This document shows positions 7,898 through 16,800 of a stretch of 30,000 nt of DNA, in pieces (the first letter of the stretch is position 1; each line of letters opens with the position of its first letter). Source of the stretch: Prorocentrum cordatum (Eukaryota; Sar; Dinophyceae; Prorocentrales; Prorocentraceae); NCBI GenBank assembly GCA_963575745.1, contig CAUYUJ010002700.1:1-30000 (forward strand). The letters run 5' to 3'. The notes beneath the pieces are model-generated. The model saw only the letters and a program-made list of their open reading frames with translations, ran no database searches and was not told where the DNA came from. The position numbers were made by a program, and so were the translations under genes.

Positions 7898-8035
7898 TCC
7901 TTCTTTCAGCAGCCCGACTGTAGTCCCTCTTGGGGGGGGTCTTTTGGGGCTCCTTGGCGGCGTCTTGGAGCCCCCTTGGGCCTCTTGGGGGGCTCTTCCT
8001 CATTTGTCATTCCTTCTTTCAGCAGCCCGACTGTA
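7898..8035. repeat. 25 bp direct repeat flanking a 90 bp segment
   Basis: TCCTTCTTTCAGCAGCCCGA plus CTGTA occurs exactly at 7898-7922 and 8011-8035. Each copy contains a CTTTCAG that would suit a 3' splice site; the second is followed by GTAAGT. Confidence 0.85.
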
Positions 8036-8167
8036 AGTCAGCCACGCGCAGAGGGGGGTGGGGGGAGGGGGGAGGACTTCTTAGAAGCACCCCTGCCTCT
8101 TAGAAGGCGCGTGCCTTCTCTATGGAAGTAAGGCAGGCACCTTCTAAGAAGCAGCCTCCTTCTAAGA
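8036..8167. mobile_element. Foldback element F, copy C (right arm degenerate)
   Basis: The left arm CCACGCGCAGAGGGGGG...GGACTTCTTAGAAGCACCCC and part of the right arm CTTCTAAGAAGCAGCC match copies A and B. Where the other copies have the pyrimidine-rich outer right arm, this copy passes into a pure (CTC)n tract and lacks the GCGCGCCGCCAA end. Confidence 0.65.
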
Positions 8168-8250
8168 AGCCCTCCTCCTCCTCCTCCTCCTCCTCCTCCT
8201 CCTCGTCCTCCTCCTCCTCCTCCTCCTCCTCCTCCTCCTCCTCCTCCTCC
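8168..8250. repeat. (CTC)n microsatellite, left of the insertion
   Basis: About 27 CTC units with one CGT interruption. The tract stops exactly at the first base of the 5' LTR and resumes right after the 3' LTR at 18631, so the retrotransposon inserted into this tract. Confidence 0.95.
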
Positions 8251-8594
8251 AGTGAAAAGGGTGCAGGGGAGAGCGGGATATTTTGGCCACGCCTCCGCTC
8301 GAAGACATGCTTCAGATATACGCTGACTGCATGCGAACGCCTGGCGGGATATTTTGGCCACGCCTCCGCTCGAAGGCATACCACTCTTCACAGAGCGCCG
8401 CCGCGTGCCTGCATTCTCCGCAGCCTTTGGCTTAGAGAAGGCGGCGCGCCCGCCGAACTGTCGACAGAGATTGAGGCGAGACCAGTCAAAGTTCAGCACA
8501 TCTCAGCATGGTTATGATGACGATCATTTCTCTTGTGCGTGCTGCCTGGCCGTTCGGCCGCAAGGAGGAGGAGAGCACCAGAGGTCTTTCGACT
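8251..8594 (+). repeat. 5' LTR
   Basis: 344 bp, beginning AGTGAAAAGGG and ending TTTCGACT, so the termini are a short inverted repeat AGT...ACT instead of the usual TG...CA. It differs from the 3' LTR by one extra A at 8255-8258, G for A near 8404 and C for T near 8502. An ATG at 8508 lies inside it and opens a frame running through the primer-binding site into gag. Confidence 0.93.
8273..8379 (+). promoter_or_regulatory. Duplicated TTTT-box candidate promoter in the LTR
   Basis: A 36 bp unit, GCGGGATATTTTGGCCACGC followed by CTCCGCTCGAAGRCAT, occurs at 8273-8308 and again 71 bp later at 8344-8379; both are also in the 3' LTR. Dinoflagellate promoters are reported to use a TTTT element in place of TATA, and each unit carries ATATTTTGG. 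Its position in the first third of the LTR fits U3. The promoter role is inferred. Confidence 0.45.
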
Positions 8595-11411
8595 CTGGTA
8601 GCGGAGCCGGTTGGCTCTGCAGGGTCGGCTGCAGTTCCGGCCGGCTCTGCGTGCGACGCGGGCGGCGAGAGGCCGCAGCGTGGCGACCACGGCAATGGGG
8701 TGGAGTCGAGCTCAAGGCGTTGTACCTGCTGTGCGACGACCGCTCCATGTGCGGCCTGCCCCGTGCAGGCCACGACATCATCAAGTACTGGATGCTCTTC
8801 CTCTTCGACGAGTTCGACGCCGAGCAAGATCGTGTTGCTCATCGGTCTCCTCGGCATCCTGATCAACGTAGCGAGCTCGGCGGAGCCCCTGGGCTTCAGG
8901 CCCATGACGCCGCAGCGCGGCCAGCGCATCGGCGAGTCGCGGCTGCCGGCGCCGCAGTGGGGCCAACCCCACGAGCAGAACGTGCAGGGCCTGCCGGCGG
9001 CGGAGCTGGCCCAGCAGAGCACGTCGAAGGTCCCGCCGTTCTGGGCGCCGTACCTTGAGCAGCGCGGGTACCCCTTCAGGCTGTGGGTCCAGGACGTGAT
9101 GCTGTGGTGCGCGGCGACGGAGCTGCAGCAGCACCAGCGCGGCCCGGCGATCGTCCAGCGGCTCGGCGGCACGGCGAGGGACCTCTGCCGCGAAGTGCCG
9201 GTCGAGGCCATTGCGCACGGCAGGTTCGACCAGCTGGGCAACCTGGTCGAGGACGGAGTGCAGATGCTGATCACTGGGCTCCGGCGGCGCTTTGGCCCGC
9301 TCGACGTCCAGTCGTCGATCAGCACCATCGTCGAGCTGCTCACCTTCCGCAGGCAGGAGCGGGAGAGCGTCGACGACGCGATCACGCGCTTCGAGGCGCT
9401 GCGCGCCCGAGTGGCGCAGCTGGACGACCCGTTCGTGCTGCCGACGCCGGTGCTCGCACTGCTGTTTCTGGAGGCCCTGCATGTGCCCAAGGCTGTGTAC
9501 CCCTTGGTGCTGCAGGCCAACAGCGGCCAGCTGCCACTGACGCTCGATCAGCTGAACAGCGTGATCGGGATGGTGCGGCAGCAGGGCCACTTCGCAGAGC
9601 ACACCCACGCGGGACCTCAGAACTTGGCTGAAGGGTACCGCGGCAAAGGATATCATGGTCATCATTGGTTTACGGGCGAGAGCGACAGCGGCGCAAACAC
9701 CTGGAACGACACGGCCGCTTATATGTATGGTCAGAACGCAGCCGGCGCGGCAGGGAGCGCTGGATCTACGTCCCAGCACTACGTGGTCCAGGACGACGAG
9801 GGCTACGACTGCTGCGCCGTCTGCTCGAGCTACCTGTACGAGGACGAGCCCGGGGACGAGGACTCGATGACCGACGGCGACGACTTGGACATTTCCCAGT
9901 TCACTCAGGAGGAGCTGCAGGAGTATTATGGCGACTCCGAGGGCTGGGACTACGACACCCTGCTACATGAGTACCTGTTCGCGAAGCGCAGGTTTCGCCA
10001 CTTCGTCCAACGGAACAGCCGCCGCTCTCGCTTCCCGCGCAGCAACTGGTCCCTCCGCATGAGCAGCGGCAAGGGCGGCAGCAGCTTTGGACGCGGGCGA
10101 GGCCGCGGCAAGGGATACCACTTCGGCGGATCGGTGGTGAACCCAGGCTCGCTGGCGGGAGGAAAAGGCAAGAAGAAGAAGGGCGGCAAGCACTACATGG
10201 CAGGCACGCCCGGCGCCACCAATCCCCGAGGCAGGGACGGCCGCACCATGCGGTGTCACGAGTGCGACTCGGAGACCCACCTCGTGGCCGCCTGCCCCAA
10301 GCGCAAGGGCAAGGGCAAGGGCAAGCACTTCATGTCCTGGAACGCTGGCAGCGCCGCGACGGGGACGCAGCAGGCCGGGGCTCCCGCCGCCGACCCAACG
10401 TTGGCCGCCTATGCGCCCGTGCCCACGCAGCCGCGGACTGGAGCCTTGTCTGGAGTGCTGCATTGGTTCGCTGAGGACGCCCGGACGCCTGGCCTGCAGA
10501 TCGACGACCTTGACGAGGACACCTTCCGCGAGGCTCTGAGCTGGGAGACCCTCGACATGCGCGACAACGTCGCGGAGCACGACATACTGACGGAGATCCA
10601 GGCCAGCATGCAGGACCGAGCTGTGGAGGAGCAGCCTCCGGTGACAGCTGGGCGATCAGCGGCCGTGACCAGCCCAACATGGTTCCCATGGTGGCGAGTG
10701 GATCAGTTCGAGAACGCTGGCGGGGAGACCTACTTGGTTCGCACCCGCATGAAGGACAGGAGCGGCGAGGCCCTGCTGGTGGACCCCGGGAGCCCAGGCA
10801 ACCTTACTGGCGACGAGTGGGGCAACAGGATGGCAGCGCGACAGCAGCAGGCAGGACGTCCACCGCCTGTTCGCACCCCACTTGACCGGGTGCTTGAGGT
10901 TGGTGGTGTGGGCTCAGGATCTCAGCAGGCCACGCACGCCCATCGCTATCAACTGGCGCTGCAGGGAGGGCAAGCCGCGACCTACGAGGCGCCGGTGCTC
11001 CCGAACAGCAGCGTGCCGGCACTGCTCGGGCGAGCATCGCTGCGGGACCAGCGCATCCTGCTCGACTGCTTCAACAATCGGATGTACCGCATCGGCCCGG
11101 GCGGCTACTCCCTGCAGCTGAGTCCAGGATCATCGCAGTACCATCTGGAAGAGAGCCACGCCGGTCATCTCATGCTGCCCTGCGACCTCTACGACGAGAC
11201 GGGAACATCGGGGAGTTCGGGACCCACGAGGACGATGGCATTGGCGACTTCGACGACATCCGGTCCGACGTCCTTGCCCGCAGCGACCGCACCGACTCCC
11301 GCATCTACCAGGACGGCGAGCAAGAAGACCACCACTGCGACGCCAACCGGCAGCGGCGCCGCAGCAGACAGCGCCAGCGGGCAGCCCGACGCGGGCAGCC
11401 TGCACCTCTGA
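8508..11411 (+). CDS. Gag and aspartic protease region of copia element
   Basis: The long open frame contains a copia-type Gag core at about 9060-9560 (residues 185-350; YPFRLWVQDVMLW, RRQERESVDDAITRFEALRA), an acidic linker, a basic Gly/Lys-rich stretch, and a CCHC zinc knuckle CHECDSETHLVAAC at 10254-10295 with exact C-x2-C-x4-H-x4-C spacing. A retropepsin-like domain follows: LLVDPGSPGNL at 10773-10805 (DPG where most have DTG or DSG) and ALLGRASLRDQRILLDC near 11020. Gag should package the RNA; the protease should cleave the polyprotein. The ATG at 8508 lies in the LTR and is unlikely to be the real start. Between 8705 and 8830 the codon-like frame is the -1 frame (VELKALYLLCDDRSMCGLPR), so the true start may be the ATG at 8695 with a frame change in the adjoining G run. 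The stop at 11409 lies beyond a further frame break at 11201-11204. Confidence 0.85.
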   Translation: MVMMTIISLVRAAWPFGRKEEESTRGLSTLVAEPVGSAGSAAVPAGSACDAGGERPQRGDHGNGVESSSRRCTCCATTAPCAACPVQATTSSSTGCSSSSTSSTPSKIVLLIGLLGILINVASSAEPLGFRPMTPQRGQRIGESRLPAPQWGQPHEQNVQGLPAAELAQQSTSKVPPFWAPYLEQRGYPFRLWVQDVMLWCAATELQQHQRGPAIVQRLGGTARDLCREVPVEAIAHGRFDQLGNLVEDGVQMLITGLRRRFGPLDVQSSISTIVELLTFRRQERESVDDAITRFEALRARVAQLDDPFVLPTPVLALLFLEALHVPKAVYPLVLQANSGQLPLTLDQLNSVIGMVRQQGHFAEHTHAGPQNLAEGYRGKGYHGHHWFTGESDSGANTWNDTAAYMYGQNAAGAAGSAGSTSQHYVVQDDEGYDCCAVCSSYLYEDEPGDEDSMTDGDDLDISQFTQEELQEYYGDSEGWDYDTLLHEYLFAKRRFRHFVQRNSRRSRFPRSNWSLRMSSGKGGSSFGRGRGRGKGYHFGGSVVNPGSLAGGKGKKKKGGKHYMAGTPGATNPRGRDGRTMRCHECDSETHLVAACPKRKGKGKGKHFMSWNAGSAATGTQQAGAPAADPTLAAYAPVPTQPRTGALSGVLHWFAEDARTPGLQIDDLDEDTFREALSWETLDMRDNVAEHDILTEIQASMQDRAVEEQPPVTAGRSAAVTSPTWFPWWRVDQFENAGGETYLVRTRMKDRSGEALLVDPGSPGNLTGDEWGNRMAARQQQAGRPPPVRTPLDRVLEVGGVGSGSQQATHAHRYQLALQGGQAATYEAPVLPNSSVPALLGRASLRDQRILLDCFNNRMYRIGPGGYSLQLSPGSSQYHLEESHAGHLMLPCDLYDETGTSGSSGPTRTMALATSTTSGPTSLPAATAPTPASTRTASKKTTTATPTGSGAAADSASGQPDAGSLHL
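8596..8612 (+). promoter_or_regulatory. Primer-binding site (initiator tRNA-Met type)
   Basis: TGGTAGCGGAGCCGGTT starts one base after the 5' LTR. Its reverse complement ends CTCCGCTACCA, which fits a tRNA 3' end: CCA, an A discriminator and a 7-base acceptor strand. Copia elements commonly use TGGTA(T/G)C... sites complementary to initiator tRNA-Met. The exact tRNA of this organism is not in the window. Confidence 0.8.
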
Positions 11412-11486
11412 TCGAAGACACCCCATCTCGGTGCTCGGGACGGCGGGGGCACCAGGGAAGTACAGGGGAGACCGCCATCGGCATGG
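11202..11486 (+). CDS. Frame-shifted linker between protease and methyltransferase-like region
   Basis: From a GGG run at 11201-11203 the convincing reading moves to the -1 frame. It continues as an acidic stretch (GEFGTHEDDGIGDFDDIRSD) and then an Arg/Gln-rich stretch, until a second GGG run at 11485-11487 where the original frame resumes with VFGDLQNLCQNALRG. In the gag frame this segment is Ser/Thr/Ala-only and ends at TGA 11409-11411, which is how a wrong frame looks in this composition. One missing and one extra G would explain both shifts. No domain recognised. Confidence 0.55.
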
Positions 11487-13571
11487 GTGTTCGGCGACTT
11501 GCAGAACCTGTGCCAGAATGCGCTGCGCGGATGCGGATATGCGGTGGGTCGCAACTGTGATGTTCACAGATTCCTCGGGCAGGAGGATAAGTGGGCGGAT
11601 TCCCTGCGCCACCAGCAGCCGGAGCTCGTTTGGATCAGCCTGGCTCAGCCGGGCACGTCGCGAGGCACCCGCAACGACAAGCGAGCCAAGCGTTTCGAGT
11701 GCAAGATCGCTCGAGCTCAACTTGAAGGGCATCGCTGCTGCATCGTCGAGGCGGACGAGGGCAGCGCGGTGTGGGACATGCCCGACATCCTGGAACTGCT
11801 GGACGACAGGAGGTGGCACGCAGGACGACTAAGATGGTGCAATCTCGGTGTGCGCGATGCTCGAGGATCACCAGCAGCGCAGACTACGCGCATCGTCAGC
11901 AGCAGCTACTTCGACGACCACGACGCGAAGTGTCGCTGCGGCTGGCCAGCAGGCCGACATGTTACACGGAAGACTGCTGCAGATCGGTTGGACTTCAAGG
12001 CCAGAGGGGTATCTGCTCTGGTCAAGCGGATGGTGGCCGCTGGTTGCTTCGACGGCGGCGCGAGATCCGACGCAGCCGACGGATTGTCGCCATCTGCGAC
12101 AGCTACATCACGCCGTGAGGCCGGGGGTGATTCCCGACCCGGGTCGTCAAGGACGGATCCGACGACTACCGGGCCTCCAGGATCTCGGACAGCGGCCTTG
12201 AGAGAAGCCGACGAGGAGCAGTCACGAGGTGAGCGACGTCGACCTGGCCGAGTATCATTCGCGGACGACGTCGACGAGACCGGCTGCAAGGTGAGCGCGC
12301 TGACCGCGAGTTTTCCCACCGAGCAGAGGACGCGCGACAAGGCGCGCAAGGCAGCGGACCCGGAGCGCAAGGTGAAGAAGAGGCCACAGACAGTGGAGCA
12401 GGTCTTCGACGATTGCGGCTCCGATTTCACGAAACTCTACGTGGCGAACGAGTACGAGCTGGACGAGGTGTGCTACGGCACCGAGCTCAGGGAGGACCAG
12501 TACATCGACGAGCAGCCGTACATCATGATGTCCGAGTTCTTTGGCATGATCGGCTCGGAGGCGCACCTGAACGAGAAAGACGAGCAGCAGAACTTCTTCA
12601 GCTCAGTCAAGGATATGGACACATACATGAACCTCTACTACGGCCACCTGCAGCACGACGACGTCGCGGAGTTGTGCGGCGGCGCATCTGGAACAACCCG
12701 GTTACTCGTGCGACGAGGATATCGGGGCGGTCCCAACTTCGACCTCATTTGCGACTGCAACTTGATGACGCACGAGGGCCAGAGGCAGTTTTGGGAATAT
12801 CTGTATCATCGCAAGCCTCTTGTCTTACTTATTAGCACGCCCTGCACGAGCTTGAAAGGGTTTTCGGCGCTCAACAGGGTCATCAACTACGACGGTTGGC
12901 TCCGCAGTCGCAAGACATCAGTGGGGCTGGCCCGCATCGCCGCTGCAGCGGCGTGCACTCAGATGGACGCCGGCCGCCACTTTGCTTCGGAGCAGCCGCT
13001 GGGCAGCGACTTCTACAAGCTCGACGACTGGCAATACATCGCCAACAACTACGCGGTGGTGTGGTGCCAAGTCGACCAGTGCATGGCCGGCAAGATCGGG
13101 CGGCGAACGGGACTCCCGATCAAGAAGTCCTCTGAGTTCTGGGCTTCGGACGAGCGCCTGATCGCCGGACTCAGGAAGTTTCGCTGCGACGGCCAGCACG
13201 ATCACGCTTTGCTGGCCCATGGTGGCCGAGGACCCCATCCAGAGCGTGACAAGTGGCGACTAGAGAACCCCAAGGATCACGCGGAGTGGGCGATTGGCAT
13301 CTGCCGGGAGCTGGCAGCGAGCATTTCCCAGATGGTGGAGCGCGTGAGGTATCAGGGACACCACCTCGTTGTGTACGAGTGCTACCCCACGGCTGCTGTA
13401 CAATCCAGACCAGCTGGCTCCTCTGCTTCCTCGGCGCCTGCGGCGCCGCAGCACCAGCCTCTGGAGCAGCAGCAGCCGCAGCACCAGCCTCTGGAGCGGC
13501 AGCAGCCGCAGCACCAGCCTCTGGAGCAGCAGCAGCGGCAGCACCAGCTTCAGGAGCAGCAGCAGCGGTAG
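11487..13571 (+). CDS. Two tandem methyltransferase-like domains of the copia polyprotein
   Basis: No ATG fits; the frame continues from the linker. Domain 2 (about 12645-13240) reads AELCGGASGTTRLL (motif I-like, E at residue 395), then LISTPCTSLKGFSALN (PC at 12840-12845, residues 452-453), FASEQPLGSDF (E-x-P at 12990) and a tail with GLPIKKSSEFW and CDGQHDHAL. This order of SAM-loop, PC and E-x-P resembles C5-cytosine methyltransferases, and related domains occur in dinoflagellate copia polyproteins. Domain 1 (about 11487-11960) follows the same plan, LVWISLAQPG, IVEADEGSAVW, CNLGVRDARGSP, CRCG, but has lost the PC pair and looks inactive. An acidic/basic linker lies between them. The C-terminus is a Gln-rich minisatellite ending at TAG 13569-13571, where neighbouring repeat units have CAG. 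Enzymatic activity is inference; target base and role are unknown. Confidence 0.6.
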   Translation: MFGDLQNLCQNALRGCGYAVGRNCDVHRFLGQEDKWADSLRHQQPELVWISLAQPGTSRGTRNDKRAKRFECKIARAQLEGHRCCIVEADEGSAVWDMPDILELLDDRRWHAGRLRWCNLGVRDARGSPAAQTTRIVSSSYFDDHDAKCRCGWPAGRHVTRKTAADRLDFKARGVSALVKRMVAAGCFDGGARSDAADGLSPSATATSRREAGGDSRPGSSRTDPTTTGPPGSRTAALREADEEQSRGERRRPGRVSFADDVDETGCKVSALTASFPTEQRTRDKARKAADPERKVKKRPQTVEQVFDDCGSDFTKLYVANEYELDEVCYGTELREDQYIDEQPYIMMSEFFGMIGSEAHLNEKDEQQNFFSSVKDMDTYMNLYYGHLQHDDVAELCGGASGTTRLLVRRGYRGGPNFDLICDCNLMTHEGQRQFWEYLYHRKPLVLLISTPCTSLKGFSALNRVINYDGWLRSRKTSVGLARIAAAAACTQMDAGRHFASEQPLGSDFYKLDDWQYIANNYAVVWCQVDQCMAGKIGRRTGLPIKKSSEFWASDERLIAGLRKFRCDGQHDHALLAHGGRGPHPERDKWRLENPKDHAEWAIGICRELAASISQMVERVRYQGHHLVVYECYPTAAVQSRPAGSSASSAPAAPQHQPLEQQQPQHQPLERQQPQHQPLEQQQRQHQLQEQQQR
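13451..13570 (+). repeat. 30 bp coding minisatellite, four units
   Basis: Units begin at 13451, 13481, 13511 and 13541 with GCACCAGCCTCTGGAGCAGC and encode QHQPLEQQQP-type decapeptides in the frame of the preceding ORF. The fourth unit ends CGGTA where unit 3 has CGGCA, changing an in-frame CAG to TAG. A CAG/CAT tail continues to about 13600. Confidence 0.9.
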
Positions 13572-13846
13572 CACCAGCAGCAGCATCAGCAGCAGGAGTA
13601 CCGCGCGCTGTGCAGCCGTGCGCAGGATGTCGGCATCATCGGCCGGCTGACCATCCATCCCACGATCGAGGGGAGACATGCAAGCATAAATTTGTGCCGA
13701 CGAATCGCGACCTGAAGTGCCCGGCGTGCCGGAGTGGTCGCGCGGCCTCAGACACACGACATACCCGAATACCTGGAGAATGCCGAGCAGACCGTGTTCT
13801 CCCAAGAGCAGTTGGACCTCGAGAGCTGCGACCGAGACAACCACCA
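13572..13846 (+). pseudogene. Broken stretch between methyltransferase-like region and integrase
   Basis: The convincing reading moves between frames. In the upstream frame: EYRALCSRAQDVGIIGRLTI to about 13668. In the -1 frame: ETCKHKFVPTNRDLKCPACR, with a possible CxxC-type zinc site, to about 13732. Back in the first frame: THDIPEYLENAEQTVFSQEQ to about 13845. Then the -1 frame of the integrase ORF. Changes fall at or beside short G runs (13669-13672, 13733-13737, about 13847). This is an interrupted part of one polyprotein, not separate genes. Confidence 0.55.
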
Positions 13847-16800
13847 GCCTCCGAGGAGCCGACGGCGAATCAGGCACCGAGCGCCGCGCGAGCCGACGCG
13901 CCAGATGCCGAACCTGAACCGCCACCGCCTCCACCTGCGCCTGCGGAGCGTCGACCTCGAGTGGCTCGAGCGACAGCGGCGGCACGGCGACTGCGATCGC
14001 GTCTGCCAGCAGCTGGAGAGGCGGAGCTGGACGAGGCATCAGGTGGCGCCTCGGGATCGGCGGACGCCATCGGCGAGGCACCCGTCGCGGAGCAGCCGGC
14101 TGCGGCCCCAGCCGCACGAGCCCGAGGCGTGGATGCGGGGACGCAGGCTCGAGGCAGTGACGAGCCAGGCTGGACCGCGTTTGACCTCGGGCACGCGCTT
14201 CGACTGCTGCACAGCCCACACCAGGAAGTCGTTCGGCGCCAGCTTCGACGACTTCATGTTCGATTTTGGCACGCTCCAGCAGCTCGCCTCAGAGAGCTGC
14301 TGACCAAGGCCGGCGCTCCTGCATCTACGCTGGCCCTGGTGAAGGAGATCTGCGACACGTGCCGGGTGTGCAGGCTATGGACGAGACCGGGACCGAAGAG
14401 CATGACGATCTCTCGGCTCGCGACGGGCTTCAACGAGATGGTGCAGTGGGACATCCTCTACATCGGCGAACAGATGGTGGCCCACATGATCGATGAGGCG
14501 ACACGCTGGACAGTGCTTCACATTCTGGACCGCAAGACAGCGATCATGATTATCGCCGGCATCACCCAGGGATGGCTACGACCTCATGGCCCCATGAAGC
14601 TGCTGATTGCCGACATCGAGGGCGGCCTCCATGGCGAGGAGGCGTACCAGTGGCTGGACCGCTGGGGCATCGAGATGAAGGCCAAAGAGGAGGGCTCGCA
14701 CGCGCAGCTGGTGGAACGCCATCACGACTTGGTGCGCAAGATCATACACCGTGTGCAGGCCCAGCTTGCGGAAGAAGGCATTGTGATGCCGTTGGAGATC
14801 GTGATTATGGAGTGTGCCCTCATCAAGAACCTCCTCATCACCGTGGCTGGCTACAGCCCCTACCAGGCGGTGTACGGCCGGCTTCCGCCCCTGCTCGCCG
14901 AGTTCGAGCCGGTGAGCGACTGCCAGATTGACGACCAGTCGGCTGGCATCCCAGGGATCTCCCGACACCATCATCGGCTACGCGAAGTTGCAATGCAAGC
15001 CATGGTGGAGATGACCGCGAAGGACAGGCTGAGGCGCGCGCTTCGATCCAAGACGCGCGCCCCGCACGAGGCGCTGCAGCTGGTGGTCGGCGACCAGGTT
15101 GACTTTCACCGACCGCCGAGCACGAAGGAGGAGTCGGGGTGGCGCGGCCCAGCGACCTTGCTGCAGGTCGGACCTCCAGTGCTCATTCGATGGCAGGGAC
15201 GAGTGTTTCAAGTACGACCTCAGGACCTTCGGCGAAGCCTCGTGTACTTCGTGATGTTCACGAATAACATCTTCTTCGAGGCAGGATCGCGCGACCCGGT
15301 GGCCACCATCATGAGCTACGCGGACCAGCTGGACAGCAAGGTCGTGCGCGTCGGGTGGCTCTTTGACGCCGGGTGGAAGCGGACCGCGGACAGCCAGAAG
15401 TTCAGCGAGTTGGTCCTGGCGGTGTTGCATGTTGCCGCCAGTGGCTTCTATCTGGTGGGCTGCGTCGGCGCTCGAGTGGGCAATGGCGTGTCCGTGCTCG
15501 AAGGAATGGTCGGATGCGACCACAGCTTCCTATGGTGGTGGCGGCGCGGACGCCCAGAGCTGTCCTGGTACCACGAGGCGTCGGGTTCTGCTCGATTGAA
15601 GTTGGCTCCGATATTTGGCAAGGAACACTGGCGGGACGTTAGCTTTGTGCAGTTCATCATGACGGACGACGAGTCTGTTCGTGAACTTCGGCGACGTGAA
15701 CCCGAGGTCCCGCATCTTGGGGGTCCGTGGTTCGGCAACCTTCCACACGCACGACGGTATGAACAGCCAGAGCGACCTGAACCCGGACCGTTTCAGGAGC
15801 CGCCGGAGCTTCAGGAGGAAGACTTCGACATGACCTGGCAGGACAAGCCGATATCCGACACGAGCATACCGAGCGCATCTAGACAGACAAGTGCATCAAT
15901 GCCAGTGCCCGACACGAGCATATCGAGCGCATCCAGGCAGACGAGCGCAGCATCGGATTCGACGAGGAGTCGGAGCAACCGAGGGCAACATCGACCACGA
16001 GGGCCTTCCCCTGCTCCGGCCGCTGCCAACACCACCGTGCCGCCTGTAAAGCCGCCTGTGAAGCCAGGCGGGGGTGCTCGAGAGAGATCGCGCTCACGTG
16101 ATGGCCCGGATCGTGATCATGGAGCCCGAGGTTCAGGTGAACCAGCGGCGGCAGCTGGGGCTCCTGCACCCCTGCGTGAGCCAGTGCTCCCGATCAAAGA
16201 TGATGGTGGCGAAGACGACGACGGCGACTCGGACAGCGACGCGACCCAGGAGTACTCGTTCGCGAGCTGGCAGCACATGAGGGAGCAGGCCGCACTGCCT
16301 GCTGTTGACACCGAGTGCGCTCAGAGCGACTTCTTCTTCGCAGCCCCGGACGCAGATCACGTGGCGGAGGCAGTAGAGGATGATTCTTCGAATTCCCGAC
16401 CCGACTGCGTCGAGATCGGCATAGGTGCGCCGCTCATGTACTGGGTGTACCCTGAGGTGGAGCACACACGACGCCCTGGAGCAGGTGAGATCTACGTCCT
16501 GCGCGTCTACAACACGGGCAAGCGCGAGATCGTCGTCGAGCGCGAGATGAACGTGCTCACGCTGGAAGAGGCCCGAGCTCACGCTGTCGAAGTACGTCAG
16601 GCCATGAAGGACGAGCTCCAGCGCTGGGCAGAGTTGAAGGCATTCCAGCGCTTCCCGAAGGACCAGGCGACCAACATCATCGACTCGCGCTGGGTGCTCA
16701 AGTGGAAGGAGATCGACGGCAAGAAGCAGGTGCGCGCGAGGCTCACGGTGAGAGGCTTCAAGGATATGCAGTCACCTGAGCTGTCCACCTTTGCGGGTAC

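Noticed and set aside
8278-8290. Relic of the dinoflagellate spliced leader in the LTR
   Set aside because: Only ATTTTGGC is shared with the leader's ATTTTGGCTCAAG end; eight bases are too few, and a TTTT promoter box explains it better.
8486-9779. Long - strand frames opposite gag
   Set aside because: Antisense shadows of a GC-rich gene; the + strand frame carries the Gag core and zinc knuckle.
13253-13846. Upstream part of the integrase-RT open frame as true coding sequence
   Set aside because: It reads as off-frame translation of the methyltransferase-like ORF and as an Ala-rich translation of the Gln minisatellite; the convincing reading joins this frame only near 13847, apart from a short zinc-site segment.
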